Source: Thinopyrum elongatum (lineage: Eukaryota > Streptophyta > Magnoliopsida > Poales > Poaceae). Taken from it: a DNA stretch of 64,000 bases. Positions 23,200 to 34,054 of the stretch are shown piece by piece. The notes below the pieces were generated by a model. That model did no database searches and had not been told where the DNA came from. It saw nothing but the letters and a program-made list of their open reading frames with translations. Both the position numbers and the translations under genes were made by a program. The first letter of the stretch is position 1, and every line of letters begins with the position of its first letter. The stretch is from NCBI GenBank assembly GCA_011799875.1, contig CM022303.1:194332630-194396629 (forward strand), given 5' to 3'.

Positions 23200-23560
23200 G
23201 CGTGTGCGATGCGGAGCATATGGTTCAGTATAATGAACTGTTTGTGATGAGGCAGAACAATAGAAACGGGCAGCCAGATGAAGGTGTGCGCGATATACGG
23301 CATACAGTTCACTCAGATAAACTGTTTGTGATTACACGGAACAACAGAAACGGGCAGCCAGATGAAGGTGTGTGCGATATACGGCATACAGTTCACTCGG
23401 ATGAACTGTTTGTGATTAGGCAACACAAAAGAAACGGTCAGCCAGATCAAGGTGTGTGTGATAGAGGGCAAATAGTTTACTCGGATGAACTATTTTCATT
23501 GAGCCAAGAGAACAGAAACGGTTCAATTTAACAAGATGTGTGTGATACGCGACAAACAGG
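23200..23560. repeat. Tandem repeat, about 84 bp x 4, in the CACTA-like subterminal region
   Basis: Each unit contains GTGTGCGATATACGGCATAC, a TCACTCGGATGAACTG block and GAAACGGGCAGCCAGAT. Copies start near 23200, 23285, 23369 and 23453 and decay toward the right. Related single units occur at 25100-25170. A shorter repeat of about 65 bp (CATAGGTGGCTACTACACAC) occurs twice at 23724-23850. Confidence 0.85.
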
Positions 23561-23882
23561 TCTGTAATCAAAAATGTGTGCGAAGACCGATAATAACACA
23601 GACGATTGCTGCTAATAAGACGTGTGTGTTGTGCGATGGGATTGCATACAGAACAACAACATATATATATATACACACACTTATAAGAACATGGTTGCAT
23701 AACCAAATTAAACATCCAATTACATAGGTGGCTACTACACACATGATATTTGCACACACCAAAGTAAACTATTACATGCATAATTACATAGGTGGCTACT
23801 ACACACATGACATTTCCACACACCAAAGTAAACTATATATTACATGCATAATTAACTAGATAAACGATCATCTAATCATCAT

Positions 23883-24602
23883 CTACTTCTTGTGACGCTT
23901 GTCGCTACTGCTCTGCTTGTGGCTCGATCTGGCCTCGTCGATTTTAGTAATGAGGCACTTCCTCATGTCAACGATCCGCCTGTGCATCTCGTAGCATGTG
24001 TACACGCTCTTGGCCGCGAACCTGAGGTGAGGTTCATCTAGTTGCCGCGTCCAGGCCCCGTGCCAGGATACGGGATTTGTTCTCTTGGCATACTGCTTCA
24101 TCTTTTCGTAGTAGGGGTCGATGATGGCCGAGGCGAGTTCAACCAGGGAGTCCTTCTTTGTGCTGCCCCAGACCCTATAGTGGTCATGGATTTCGACAAG
24201 GTTCTTGCAGGCCAAGCCCGTAACCATGAGCGCCTTTGCATCGTTGCAGGATTCCACCATAGCGAACTTGTAGTCGGTGCTGTTGACAAACCTAGCGAAA
24301 CGGTCGCAAGGCTCTGTGGCCATGCAGTAGTGGAAGATGAGGACATGATGGCGCACGCACAACTGGGCAACGACAACCTTCTGATCTTTGTCGGGATGAC
24401 CGCCGGTGTACTGGAGGTCGATGCCGACCACCTTGTACTTGTCTCGAGCAAGCAACTGCTCCACGGTGTTGACGTACTCCTCCACCATGGCCGGGTCGAT
24501 GGTGTACACCACCGAGAGATCCGTCTCCCTTGCGTGGGTCTCCACTTTATGCTCGCCGAACTCCATTTGAGCGCCGCTAGATATCCTCTCTGTATGTGTC
24601 AT
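23883..24602 (-). CDS. DEDD 3'-5' exonuclease-like protein carried by the CACTA-like element
   Basis: This intact frame of 239 codons starts at the ATG at 24602. An upstream ATG in the same frame at 24824 would add 74 residues with no likeness to the fold. The body resembles the Werner/RNase D-type exonuclease domain of the RNase H-like superfamily. Motif I is VVGIDLQYT (residues 58-66), with the first aspartate kept but the usual glutamate replaced by Gln64. Motif II has NDAKAL (Asp121). Motif III is LRFAAKSVYTCYEMHRR (193-209), where the tyrosine is kept but the expected aspartate is Lys/Ser. The C terminus is basic (SSDKRHKK). Loss of two acidic residues suggests a non-catalytic nucleic-acid-binding protein or a decaying captured gene. 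The frame is free of stops. Confidence 0.65.
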   Translation of the reverse strand: MTHTERISSGAQMEFGEHKVETHARETDLSVVYTIDPAMVEEYVNTVEQLLARDKYKVVGIDLQYTGGHPDKDQKVVVAQLCVRHHVLIFHYCMATEPCDRFARFVNSTDYKFAMVESCNDAKALMVTGLACKNLVEIHDHYRVWGSTKKDSLVELASAIIDPYYEKMKQYAKRTNPVSWHGAWTRQLDEPHLRFAAKSVYTCYEMHRRIVDMRKCLITKIDEARSSHKQSSSDKRHKK

Positions 24603-25865
24603 CGTGGGTGTGCTTGTTGTGTTGTGGGGCGAGATCGAAAGGTTGAAGAGACTAAGGTTATAATAGCCGCGGGAATTAATGGGGAAGCCGGACGGCCTGG
24701 AATATCCGCACGCCCGGATGGCAGTTCTAATTTGCAGCGCGTAACTCCATCGTGCCGCACGTAACTGCATCATGGCGATGCGCACGGCGCAACCGCATGC
24801 ATATGGGGCCCCCAACGTGATCATGCGTAGGCCCCAACCGCTGGCAGAGCGCGCGCGCAGGGACGCGAGCAGAGCGCTCCGCAGTCACCTCAAAGGCGAG
24901 CAACCATATATATGCATATAGCAGTTGAACACGCAAGGAAAAGCTGTCCACAAGCCAAGTGCGTGGAGGTATGCGAGTAGAGCGCGCCGACGGACGCGAG
25001 CAGAGCGCGCCGCGGCGCCTAACGGCGTGCAGAGGCCGGCACAGTGATACGTGGCAAATAAGACGAACTGTGCGAATGATGTCGGAGACATCAAGCACGA
25101 ATTAGATTAGAGTTGCGTGTGCAATACGTGGCATACAGTTGATCCATCCGAGCTGTTTGTGATGGGATAAGCCGTGTGTGTTGTGGGCAAACGCTTGCTG
25201 GTATACAACCGTCTGTGATTGATGAATTCATCACTGACGGGTTCCCTAGTATGGTCCATGTGCGATGTGATATGCTCTGTCTACAGAACATCAACATATA
25301 TACTTATAAGAACAGCATTGCATAACCTAATTAAGCATACAATTACATAAGTGACTACACACATAACGTATTCCTTGGATTGACTGTGTGGAATGTACAT
25401 ACGAACGGAAGCGTTTAGCCAGGACTGACTGTGTGGGATGTACTTACGATCGGAAATGATTTGGCCTGTATAATTTTATTTTTTTAGCACAATTGTACGT
25501 ATAACCATATTTGATCGCTCGCCCGTCGCACACGACCTCATTTTGCCGAGCATGTGAGCCAGGAGGGCCTATCCCCGACAGCTTCTGGGTCGTGTGGGAA
25601 GGACCCCCCTATCGGACACACTCACTCAGCGACGGTTCAGAATGCCATCACAGAAAGGGGTTAAAAACCGTTTGTATAGCACCTCGCTGTACCAGTGATA
25701 TACTATCCATATCCATCATGTCATGAAATATGTACATATTGATTTTTCATATGTAGAAAAATATTGAGATAAATAGAAAAAAGAAAAAGAAAAAGAAAAG
25801 GAAAGGGGAAGCCGCCCCTATAGCTAGCTCACCTTGGGGTTGTTGGCGTCGAGGTGGGAGGGGTG

Positions 25866-26324
25866 TGTCGGTGTCAAAACTGGTGGATCTCGGGTAGGGG
25901 GTCCCAAACTATGGATCTTGGATCGAAGGGGAACAAGGGATGCGGGACACGGTATTTACCCAGGTTCGGGCCCTCTCTAGGAGGTAAAACCCTATGTCAT
26001 GCTTGATTATATTGCTTGTGTATATGAGGATTACAGAGTCGATCTACCATAAGATCAGATGAACTAAACCCTAGGCTAGTAGGATAATGGATGTTCTCCA
26101 ACCTCTATGGACTAAACCCTCCGGTTTATATAGACACCAGGGGTACTAGGGTTAAACATAGTCGGTTACATCAAGGGAATAGGTATGCCGAATCTTCCAT
26201 CCTAACTTGGAGTACACACCAAGGCATAAAAAGGTTCTCCTGTCTGGATACAATGCCGCTCTGCAGTCTGGCCCACGAGAAATAGGCCAGCAACCCGAGG
26301 ACCCCCTAGTCCAGGACTCCCTCA
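25866..26324 (-). repeat. 3' LTR of the Tat-like element (459 bp)
   Basis: It aligns with the split 5' LTR (33877-34054 plus 43581-43861, also 459 bp) with 28 substitutions counted by eye. A purine-rich tract (GTTCGGGGGCTAC on the minus strand) adjoins its start. A minus-strand TATA box (CTATATAAACC) lies near 26124-26134. Confidence 0.92.
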
Positions 26325-26803
26325 GTAGCCCCCGAACTAGCCTCCAACGCTGGAGCTTATAACTGTCGATAGCTCGGTGCATCCCAACGTCTTCGGCTTG
26401 CGAGTTGAGTTCTCCATCTTCTACCAGTCTGGCCGGTCTAACAGTTCGGCCGCTAATGACTTCCTTACCCGTCAAATTGTAGTGGGCCCCCGTCATCAAC
26501 TCTGTCAAGGGTGACCCTCGATTTCCACGCATCTGCCAGGAGGTTAACTACCTTTCCCCTTTTTTACAAAAACACCCTCCCAGGACTAGAGAATATGGCT
26601 ATTAAGTAGGCCAGGGCACATCGAGTGGCCCATCCATTCCCAAGCAAGAAAATCCAATCTAGTTCAGAGAAACCTGAAGGCAAATGGCTGGCGCCCCCGG
26701 TTCATCCTCACGCCCTCACGGCTAACTCCCGAGCGACTGGTCCAGCTGCTTAGTCTCCCGCCTTCAGTTATGTGATCTCCAGCGACAAGGGTACCTCCCA
26801 GCC

Positions 26804-28930
26804 ATGGATCTTGTGCCTGTCCGTGCTGGATTGACTTCCGCAAAGGGCGAAGCTTTCGCGGAGAACTTTCCTACCCCAAGCAAGGACGAGAGGGTATGTT
26901 TCATGTCCTTCCTTCTAAGAGGTCTGGGATTCCCCATTCACCCTTTCTTGAGGGGCTTGCTGGAGTTTTACGGGATCCAACTCCATCACCTTACCCCTAG
27001 ATCAATATTGCATACCTCTGGCTTTGTTACCCTTTGCGAGATGTTCTTGGGTTGCGAGGCTCACTTCGAGTTATGGAGGAAGTATTTCTGCCTCGCCCCT
27101 CGCACCCACGGGGGATCAATTTTTGAGGTAGGTGGACCCGAAGTATGGCGTATAGCTGGCACGGGATATCCCATCGGGACCCCAAAGAAAGATTCCAAAG
27201 ATTGGACCTCGGAGTGGTTTTACATTGAAGACGTCCCCCTGTCCGATCCAGTTTGGAGGGGTCTGCCCGAGTATTCGGATGCCCCACTAAAGAAGCGGTT
27301 CAACTGGTGGCCAAAAAGCCCCTCCCAAGGAGAGTCTGCCGAAGTGCAGTGCTTGGCTGCCAAGGTGAGACTGCTGGCCCACAGCAAATTAACTATGGTT
27401 GACGTGATGGCCGCAGCAATCGACCGATGCGTGCAACCTCTTCAGCAAAGGATGCACCCCCTGTGGTGCTACAATGGGACAAGCGACACGACCCGTTATA
27501 AGCAGCAGGGGCCGGACAACCAAGCAGCGTTGGCTGCCATATTGGCAGATTAGTTTAAAGGAGAAGAAGAAGAGTTCGCCCGCCCGAGGAACTGGAACGG
27601 CTACTCGGACTACAATCTCATTGAATGGGTAAGCTTATATTTGAATTATAGTCCAGACATTACGTCTGTATACTAATCAGCCATGTTGTTTCTTCCGAAC
27701 AGAACTGGAGGCGCTAGGTCCAGAGCATTAGCTGCCCATCCCCCAACTGGAGGACCATTCCCGCGAAGACGATCCGGGATTTCATGAGGACCCGAAGACG
27801 TCCATTGAATTTGAGGACGGGGTTTTCTTCCAGGAGAGCCTTGACGGTTCCAAGGTGGCCCTTACAGCCGATCACCCTGGGCCCCTCCCTTCCTCTGCCG
27901 TAACTAGCAAGAACGCCTCTTCTCAAACGGGGCATTTGCCTCGTGGCACTCCGAGTACGCTGACTTCAACTCCCAGGGGTCGTTGTTCCTCATGCCGAAC
28001 ATCGACGGGGACCATGCCGAAACCAGCCAACAATGGAGCTTCCAAGCGCAAGGTCGCCGCGGGGACCACATCAACCATACCTTCAAAAAAAGGTGATGTA
28101 TTTTGATATTACAATCGGATCCTAATTGACCTCGCCGCTATGTGCTCTATTGACATTCCCCAGGGCCTGTAGGAGAAAAACACCACCCCCACCGTCCGAA
28201 AACATCAAGGAGGAGTCGGGGCGCAACCGGAGATCCTCAGCACAGGTAGGGGCCCATGCGGGGGTTCCACCGCAGGCCATCCTTTAGAGGATCCTGAGGA
28301 TGTTTCGGTTACCAATTCTGAAGTTGAAAGTGTGATGAATCATCGGCGACGAAAGGAATCCCTACGTCATGGCATTTTCTCCGATAAGGAATTCAACGCT
28401 TTTAACTTGGTAGACGCGTACCTCGGAGCAGCCCGAACAGGCCTTGAAGGGATTGCCAACCTTCTGTCGAGCAATATGCAGGTAAGAGATAGGTTTTAAC
28501 AACTGGACATACATGCTTGACCCAGGAGCCCCCGAGCCTTGATTCGGGCGTAACGGACGAATTAAGGGTCTGTGACGACATTTTGTCGTGGTTTCCTGCA
28601 GGCCTCAAGGGACCAGAACAAAAATTGTCTGAAGACCTTGATTTAAATCGAACGCAACTGGCTGATGCAAAAGCCGAACTGGAGGCAGTGAAGAAGTTCA
28701 CCAGCGAAGCCCATGGTGAGGAAAATTTTATTTCTCTTTTTTTTAATAAATGTGCATGAATTGTGCCCAGGTACCCTGTTTGACACCGGATATCTTTATA
28801 GCAGCTAAATCCATAGGTCAACTACGAAAGGACCTGGATGCCGCCAAGGAATCTCAACGGTATGCGGAGTCACAGCATGAAGCCGGTCTTCAGGTGCTGA
28901 AACGAAGCCATGAGGAGAACAACAAACTGA
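26804..28930 (+). pseudogene. Antisense intron-containing gene of the Tat-like element (gypsy-type putative transposase family)
   Basis: This gene lies opposite to gag-pol between integrase and the 3' LTR. Exon 1 (26804 to about 27628) encodes a protein with FLRGLGFPIHPFLRGLLEFY and EMFLGCEAHFELWRKYF, typical of the plant family labelled putative gypsy-type transposon (Pfam Transposase_28). An in-frame TAG at 27551 breaks it; reading continues to LIEW at 27628. Likely introns follow at about 27629-27702, 28092-28164 and 28483-28524 (GT...AG), and one starts near 28714. Later exons encode a charged helical, coiled-coil-like tail (LADAKAELEAVKKF). Its end is fused to a truncated integrase near 28940. 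Exon edges after the first intron are approximate, because the frame appears shifted. Function in the element is unknown. Confidence 0.78.
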
Positions 28931-28944
28931 GCGAGCCCGAGCTA

Positions 28945-31900
28945 CATCCCGCTCTTCTTGCAAGGCGTCCAGGTCATCTTGCCGATCCAACTCGGCTTCC
29001 TTTTCCTCGTACATGCGCACTCTAGGTGCATCATGAATGATATCACAAGGGAGGACTACTTCTGTGCCGTACACCATGAAAAAGGGTGTGTATCCCGTTG
29101 ATCGGTTTGGGGTAGTACGTAGTCCCCATAGTTCGGAGTCAAGCTCCTCCACCTAGTGACAATCATATTGCTTCAAGGAACGGACCAGGCTAGGCTTTAT
29201 GCCACTCATGATTAGTCCATTGGCCCGCTCAACTTGTCTGTTGGTCTGCGGGTGGTACACCGAAGCGTAGTCGAGCTTGATGCCCATGGTAGTGCACCAG
29301 TCCTTGACTTCCTGGGCCATGAAATTGGATCCATTATCCATTATGATACTGTGAGGGACACCGTAATGGTGTACCATGCCGGATATAAAGTCGATAACTG
29401 GTCCGGACTTTGCTGAGGTTATTGGCTTTGCTTCAATCCATTTAGTGAATTTATCGACCATGACCAGTAGGTATTTCTTTTTCTTGGTTCCCCCTTTAAG
29501 TGGTCCGACCATATCCATCCCCCAAACTGCAAAAGGCCAGGTAATTGGTATACTCCGAAGAGCCGTGGGGGGCATATGGCTTTGAATTGCAAAAAGGTGG
29601 CATCCAACACAATGTTGGACTAAAGTACGAGTGTTCGCACGAGCAGTGGGCTAGAAAAACCCTGCTCGGAAGGCCTTGCTTACCAGGGCTCGGGCTGCCG
29701 TGTGGTGGCCGCCCATGCCAGCGTGTATCTTAGCCAAAAGTTGTTGCCCATCCGTTTCCGATATGCACCATTGTAGGACTCCGGTAGTGCTTTTCTTGTA
29801 CAGCTCGCCCTCATGGACCTTGTAGGCTTTGGAGCGCTGAACTATGCGTTGTGCCTCGGTTTGATCATCGGGGAGCTCCTGTCGTAGAAGGTAGGCCAGG
29901 AAGGGCTCAATCCATGGCGCAATTACGGCCATGACTTCATGAGCTGAAGATGTTTCCTCAAGCGCTGAGCCGCCAATGATGTCGTCGTCTGGCTCAATGG
30001 CCGGAGGGATGATTTGGCCTGGGTCATTGGCTGCCGAATCCTTGTTCCCGTCTTGCCACACCAGGATGGCTTGAAAAGATGTTCTAAGAAGGTGTTCTTT
30101 GGCACTGGGTCACGTTTAGCGCCCATTCGGGCGAGGATATCCGCGGCTTCATTGCTGTCTCTAGAGACATGGTGAAATTCTAACCCTTCGAACCGGGCTG
30201 ATATTTTTAAGACGGCGTTTCGGTATGCTGCCACTTTTGGGTCTTTGGCATCAAATTCGCCATTGACTTGAGAGATGGTGAGGTTGGAATCTCCCCGCAC
30301 CTCTAGCCGTTGTACGCCCATTGACGATGCAATCCGAAGGCCATGCAACAGGGCTTCGTATTCGGTTGCATTGTTAGAGTCTGTGTACATGATCTGTAGT
30401 ACATACCGGATAGTGTCGCCTGTGGGGGACGTAAGGATTACCCCAGCCCCCAGTCCGGCTAACATCTTGGAGCCATCAAAATACATTGTCCAATGTGAGT
30501 ACGTATTGTATTCCCGGGGAAGCTCAGCTTCCGTCCATTTGACCAGAAAATCGGCTAGTACCTGAGACTTAATAGCTCGGCGTGCCTTGTACAAAATTTC
30601 ACAGGGCAAGAGCTCTATGGACCATTTGGCGATGCGACCTGTGGCATCCCTATTGTTGATAATGTCATTTAAGGGTACTTCGGATGCCACTGTGACTGAA
30701 CACTCTTGAAAGTAGTGTCGAAGCTTGCGGGATGCCATAAAAACTGTGTAGGCTATCTTCTGATACCGTGGATATCGGGATTTGCACGGGGTGAGCACTT
30801 CTGATACGTAGTAGACAAGTTTTTGCACCAAGAACTTATGGCCTTCTGCCTCTCGTTCTACCACGAGTATAGCGCTCACGACCTTGTTCGTGCCTGAGAT
30901 GTATAGCAACATAGGTTCGCCTATGACAGGTGCTGTCAAAATAGGATTGCCTGCTAGTAGAGTTTTTATCTCCTCTGGTGTAGCGGTTGCCTCATCGGTC
31001 CATTCAAAGTTTTTGGTCTTTTTGAGTAATTTATAGAGCGGCAGGGCCTTTTCACCGAGGCGAGAGATGAAACGACTCAAGGCTGCAACGCAACCGGCCA
31101 GCTTCTGGATGTGTTTGAGCTCTGTGGGTATTACCAGCTAGGACAGAGCTAGGATTTTAGCCGGATTGGCTTCTATCCCTCTATGGGAGACAATGAATCC
31201 GAGCAGTTTTCTGGCGGGAACTCCGAAAACACATTTATCCGGGTTAAGCCGTATATCATATGTTCGTTTTCAAAAGTGTGACGGAGGTTGTCTACCAACT
31301 AGTTGACATATGCTTCGACTGTTTTACCAATTTGAGTTTCCAGGCATGTTTGAATCATGCGCTGATATGTTGCACCTGCGTTTTTTAACCCGAAGGGCAT
31401 TGTGTTGAAGCAGAATGGTCCGTAGGGTGTAATGAACGCAGTTGCTGGTTGGTCGGACTCCTTCATCTTGATTTGGTGATACCCCGAGTAGGCATCAAGG
31501 AAGCATAATGAGTCGTGTCTGGCGGTGGCGTCGATGATCTGGTCTATTTGGGGTAAGGGAAAGGGATCCTTGGGCAAGCCTTGTTGAGGTCCTTGAAGTC
31601 GACACACAGCCGCCGCGATTTGTCTTTTTTCGGTACCATGACCAGATTCGCCAACCACTCAGGGTGTTTGATTTCTCTAATGAATCCAGCTTCGATTAAT
31701 TTAGCTAATTCTTCCCCCATGGCTTGACGCTTGAGTTCAGAAAATCGACGCAGCATCCGTTTAACTGGCTTGAAACCCTTAATTATATTCAGACTATGCT
31801 CCACCAGCCTGCGTGGGATTCCTGGCATGTCCAAAGGATGCCAGGAAAATATGTCCCAATTCTCATGCAGGAATGCGCGCAGCGCCTCGTAGACCATAGG

Positions 31901-33865
31901 ATCCAGCTGGGCTCCGATGGTCGCTGTTTTATTGGGGTCCGTCGGATGCACTTGGAATTTGACGGTTTCATCAGCTGGTTTGAAGGATGTAGATTTGGGT
32001 CTTTTACTGAGGGTGACATCATCCCTATCCACTATTGTACGGAGTGTGGTTAACTCCTCAGTTGCAAGAGCCTCAGATAGTGCCTCGAGGGCGAGAAATG
32101 ATGTTCTGTTCTTGGCTCGGAGGGCTTTGTCCGGGTCATTGGCTATTATCACACCATTGGGCCCTGACATTTTGAGTTTCATGTACCCGTAATGAGGTAT
32201 AGCTTGGAACCTTGAGAATGCGTCACGCCCTAATAGGGCGTGGTATCCGCTATGGAAGGGCACAATGTGGAAAAGTAGTTCCTCGGTCCTGTAGTTCTCC
32301 GGAGTGCCGAGCACTACGTCCAGGGTGACTCGTCCAGAGCAGCATGCCTCTTTGTCGGGGATAATTCCCCGAATTGTAGTGTAGCTTTATTCGACACGAG
32401 ATCTGTCGAATTGCATTTTATCAAGGATATCCTCATATATGAGGTTTAGATCACTGCCTCCATCCATAAGCACCTTGGTTAGTCTGAAGCCGTCCACTAT
32501 GGGGTCTAGAACTAGCACGGCAGGTGCTCGGACGGGGCGGGCCCTTGGTTCATCCTCCTCATCGAAGGTGATTGGGGTGTCCGTCCAGGAGCTTGCTGCT
32601 GTGACCTGGTGGACTTGGCTGAGCTCTCGAAGGCCTCTTTTCCTCTGATTATTCGAGGAGAAAGTTTCGTAGATTGTTAGGACATTATTGTCACTAAATG
32701 GAGGTGTTTCTGATCCTCTACTGGGGGGTTGAAGACGGAGTATGGCTTCGCCGCTCTTGGCAACATGTCTGACAACCCAGCAAGCTCGAAGCTTGTGAGT
32801 TGGATTTGTGTTTAGTAGGGCCGAGTGTATGGGGCATGGTTTATCCAGTAGCTCATCCAGGACCGTTTTGGATCTGGCGAGGGATTTGTTCCTCTTTTCG
32901 GCGTGTTCGTGTTTGGGCAACCGCCATGCGTACGCGCGCTTTGCCTGAGTTTTACTTGACTGTTCGGCATAGTTTGACTCCACGTGTATTTGTTGTTCTT
33001 GCCAGGCGCTTTCCATGGCGCAGTATTTGCGTACCAAGTCCGATAATTCAGTGAAGCTTTGCACATGGCGACGGTCGAGGGCATTCAAAATCCCTTCATC
33101 ACGGCAGTTAGACCGAAAGGTCACAATTATGTCTTGGTCACAGTGACTTGTGATCCTCTCTTTTACCAAGAGGAATCTAGCCCAGTAATGGTGGAATGTT
33201 TCTCCAGGCTGTTGTTTTACATACATCAAATCCCAGATGTCCGGAGGTCCCGAGTTGTCTGGTGATCACGAACCCTCGGCCAATTCTTCGATGGTGGCAA
33301 TGAGGTGCGTGATGGGCGAGGCGTAAATTTCCTTGTTATCGGGCTTGAGCCCGATCTGTTCATAGACTGAAGACTGGCCTTTGGAGACTCCCATGGCTCA
33401 GATTCGATCTAGCAGATCATTTATAGATGAAAGGCCCGCTGGGTCTGCGCTACCCGAATGTTCGGGGCTGTCTCGCGGCGTGGCCGCTCCGGGGTCGTCT
33501 GAGGTCAGATCCGGGCGGTGTTCGGCCCGCATCGTCCTGACTATTCGGACGGGGTCTGGATTCAGGGCCAGGTTCCGTACATCATCGGTTCCCATCCCCG
33601 AAGTCAAAACGTCGGGATCAGTGAGTTTTCTGAGGGGAACCGGTGACTTAGCTGGAGTAAGATCTCCCCGGGAGTCGGCGGTAAAATCTAGGCTCCCGAA
33701 CCTGATCTTCTGACCGGGGGTGAAGCTTCCATCCTGGCCAAGACGACTGGACGGATCAGCATGCAGTTTGATACTGCCGGGCGCAAGAGCCTGGCCAGGG
33801 GCTGAGATGTCCCCGGCGTGGGTGGCCGTCGATCCTTCTGGCGATCCGGCAGCGGAACTCTCAAT
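28945..33865 (-). pseudogene. Gag-pol of the Tat-like element, broken
   Basis: Gag starts near 33865 and runs with stops to about 32500 (core QQPGETFHHYWARF). The protease has VLMDGGSDLNLIY (near 32470). Reverse transcriptase begins with RLCVDFKDLNKACP (near 31580), shifts frame, and has LDAYSGYHQI. The catalytic YVDD is lost: EAYVN is followed by a stop at 31299, and a short deletion reaches LVDNLRHTF. RNase H and a second RNase H (MYFDGSKMLAGLGAGVIL, ATEYEALLHGL, DSNEAADILARMGA) lie at 31080-30080. Integrase has its HHCC part at 30061-29651 and core at 29575-29153 (MDMVGPL, MDNGSNF, HPQTNRQVERANG). Its C terminus is deleted near 28945. Confidence 0.88.
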
Positions 33866-33876
33866 GAAAGCACCAA

Positions 33877-34054
33877 TGTTGGTGTGAAAACCGGAGGATC
33901 TCGGGTAGGGGGTCCCGAACTGTGGATCTTGGATCAAAGGGGAACAAGGGACGCGGGACACGGTATTGACCCAGGTTCGGGCCCTCTCTAGGAGGTAAAA
34001 CCCTACGTCCTGCTTGATTATATTACTTGTGTATATGAGGATTACAGAGTCGAT
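33877..34054 (-). repeat. 5' LTR of the Tat-like element, left piece
   Basis: It begins TGTTGGTGTGAAAACCGG and runs to the TCGAT duplication where the Athila-like element enters. It continues at 43581-43861. Confidence 0.92.

Larger units (their letters stand above)
23042..25697. mobile_element. CACTA-like element (2656 bp) carrying an exonuclease-like gene, TSD ATA
   Basis: The left tip is CACTACTGCAGGATGCTGCT and the right tip, inverted, is CACTGGTACAGCGAGGTGCT; 14 of the first 21 bases match. Both tips are flanked by ATA (23039-23041 and 25698-25700). Subterminal sequence holds tandem units with GTGTGCGATAYGGCATACAG and GAACTGTTTGTGAT on the left, and related units at 25100-25250 on the right. 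There is no transposase. The only long frame is the exonuclease-like gene at 23883-24602. The weak terminal match makes the exact ends less certain than for the element at 6153. Confidence 0.72.

Noticed and set aside
23200..23560. CRISPR-like repeat array
   Set aside because: Repeats of 84 bp are adjacent with no unique spacers, lie in a transposon subterminal region, and the genome is a plant.
24042..24764. Plus-strand frame of 240 codons
   Set aside because: Mirror of the exonuclease-like gene on the minus strand, which has the recognisable motifs.
24603..24824. N-terminal extension of the exonuclease-like frame from the ATG at 24824
   Set aside because: The extra 74 residues show no similarity to the domain; the ATG at 24602 is closer to the fold and more likely.
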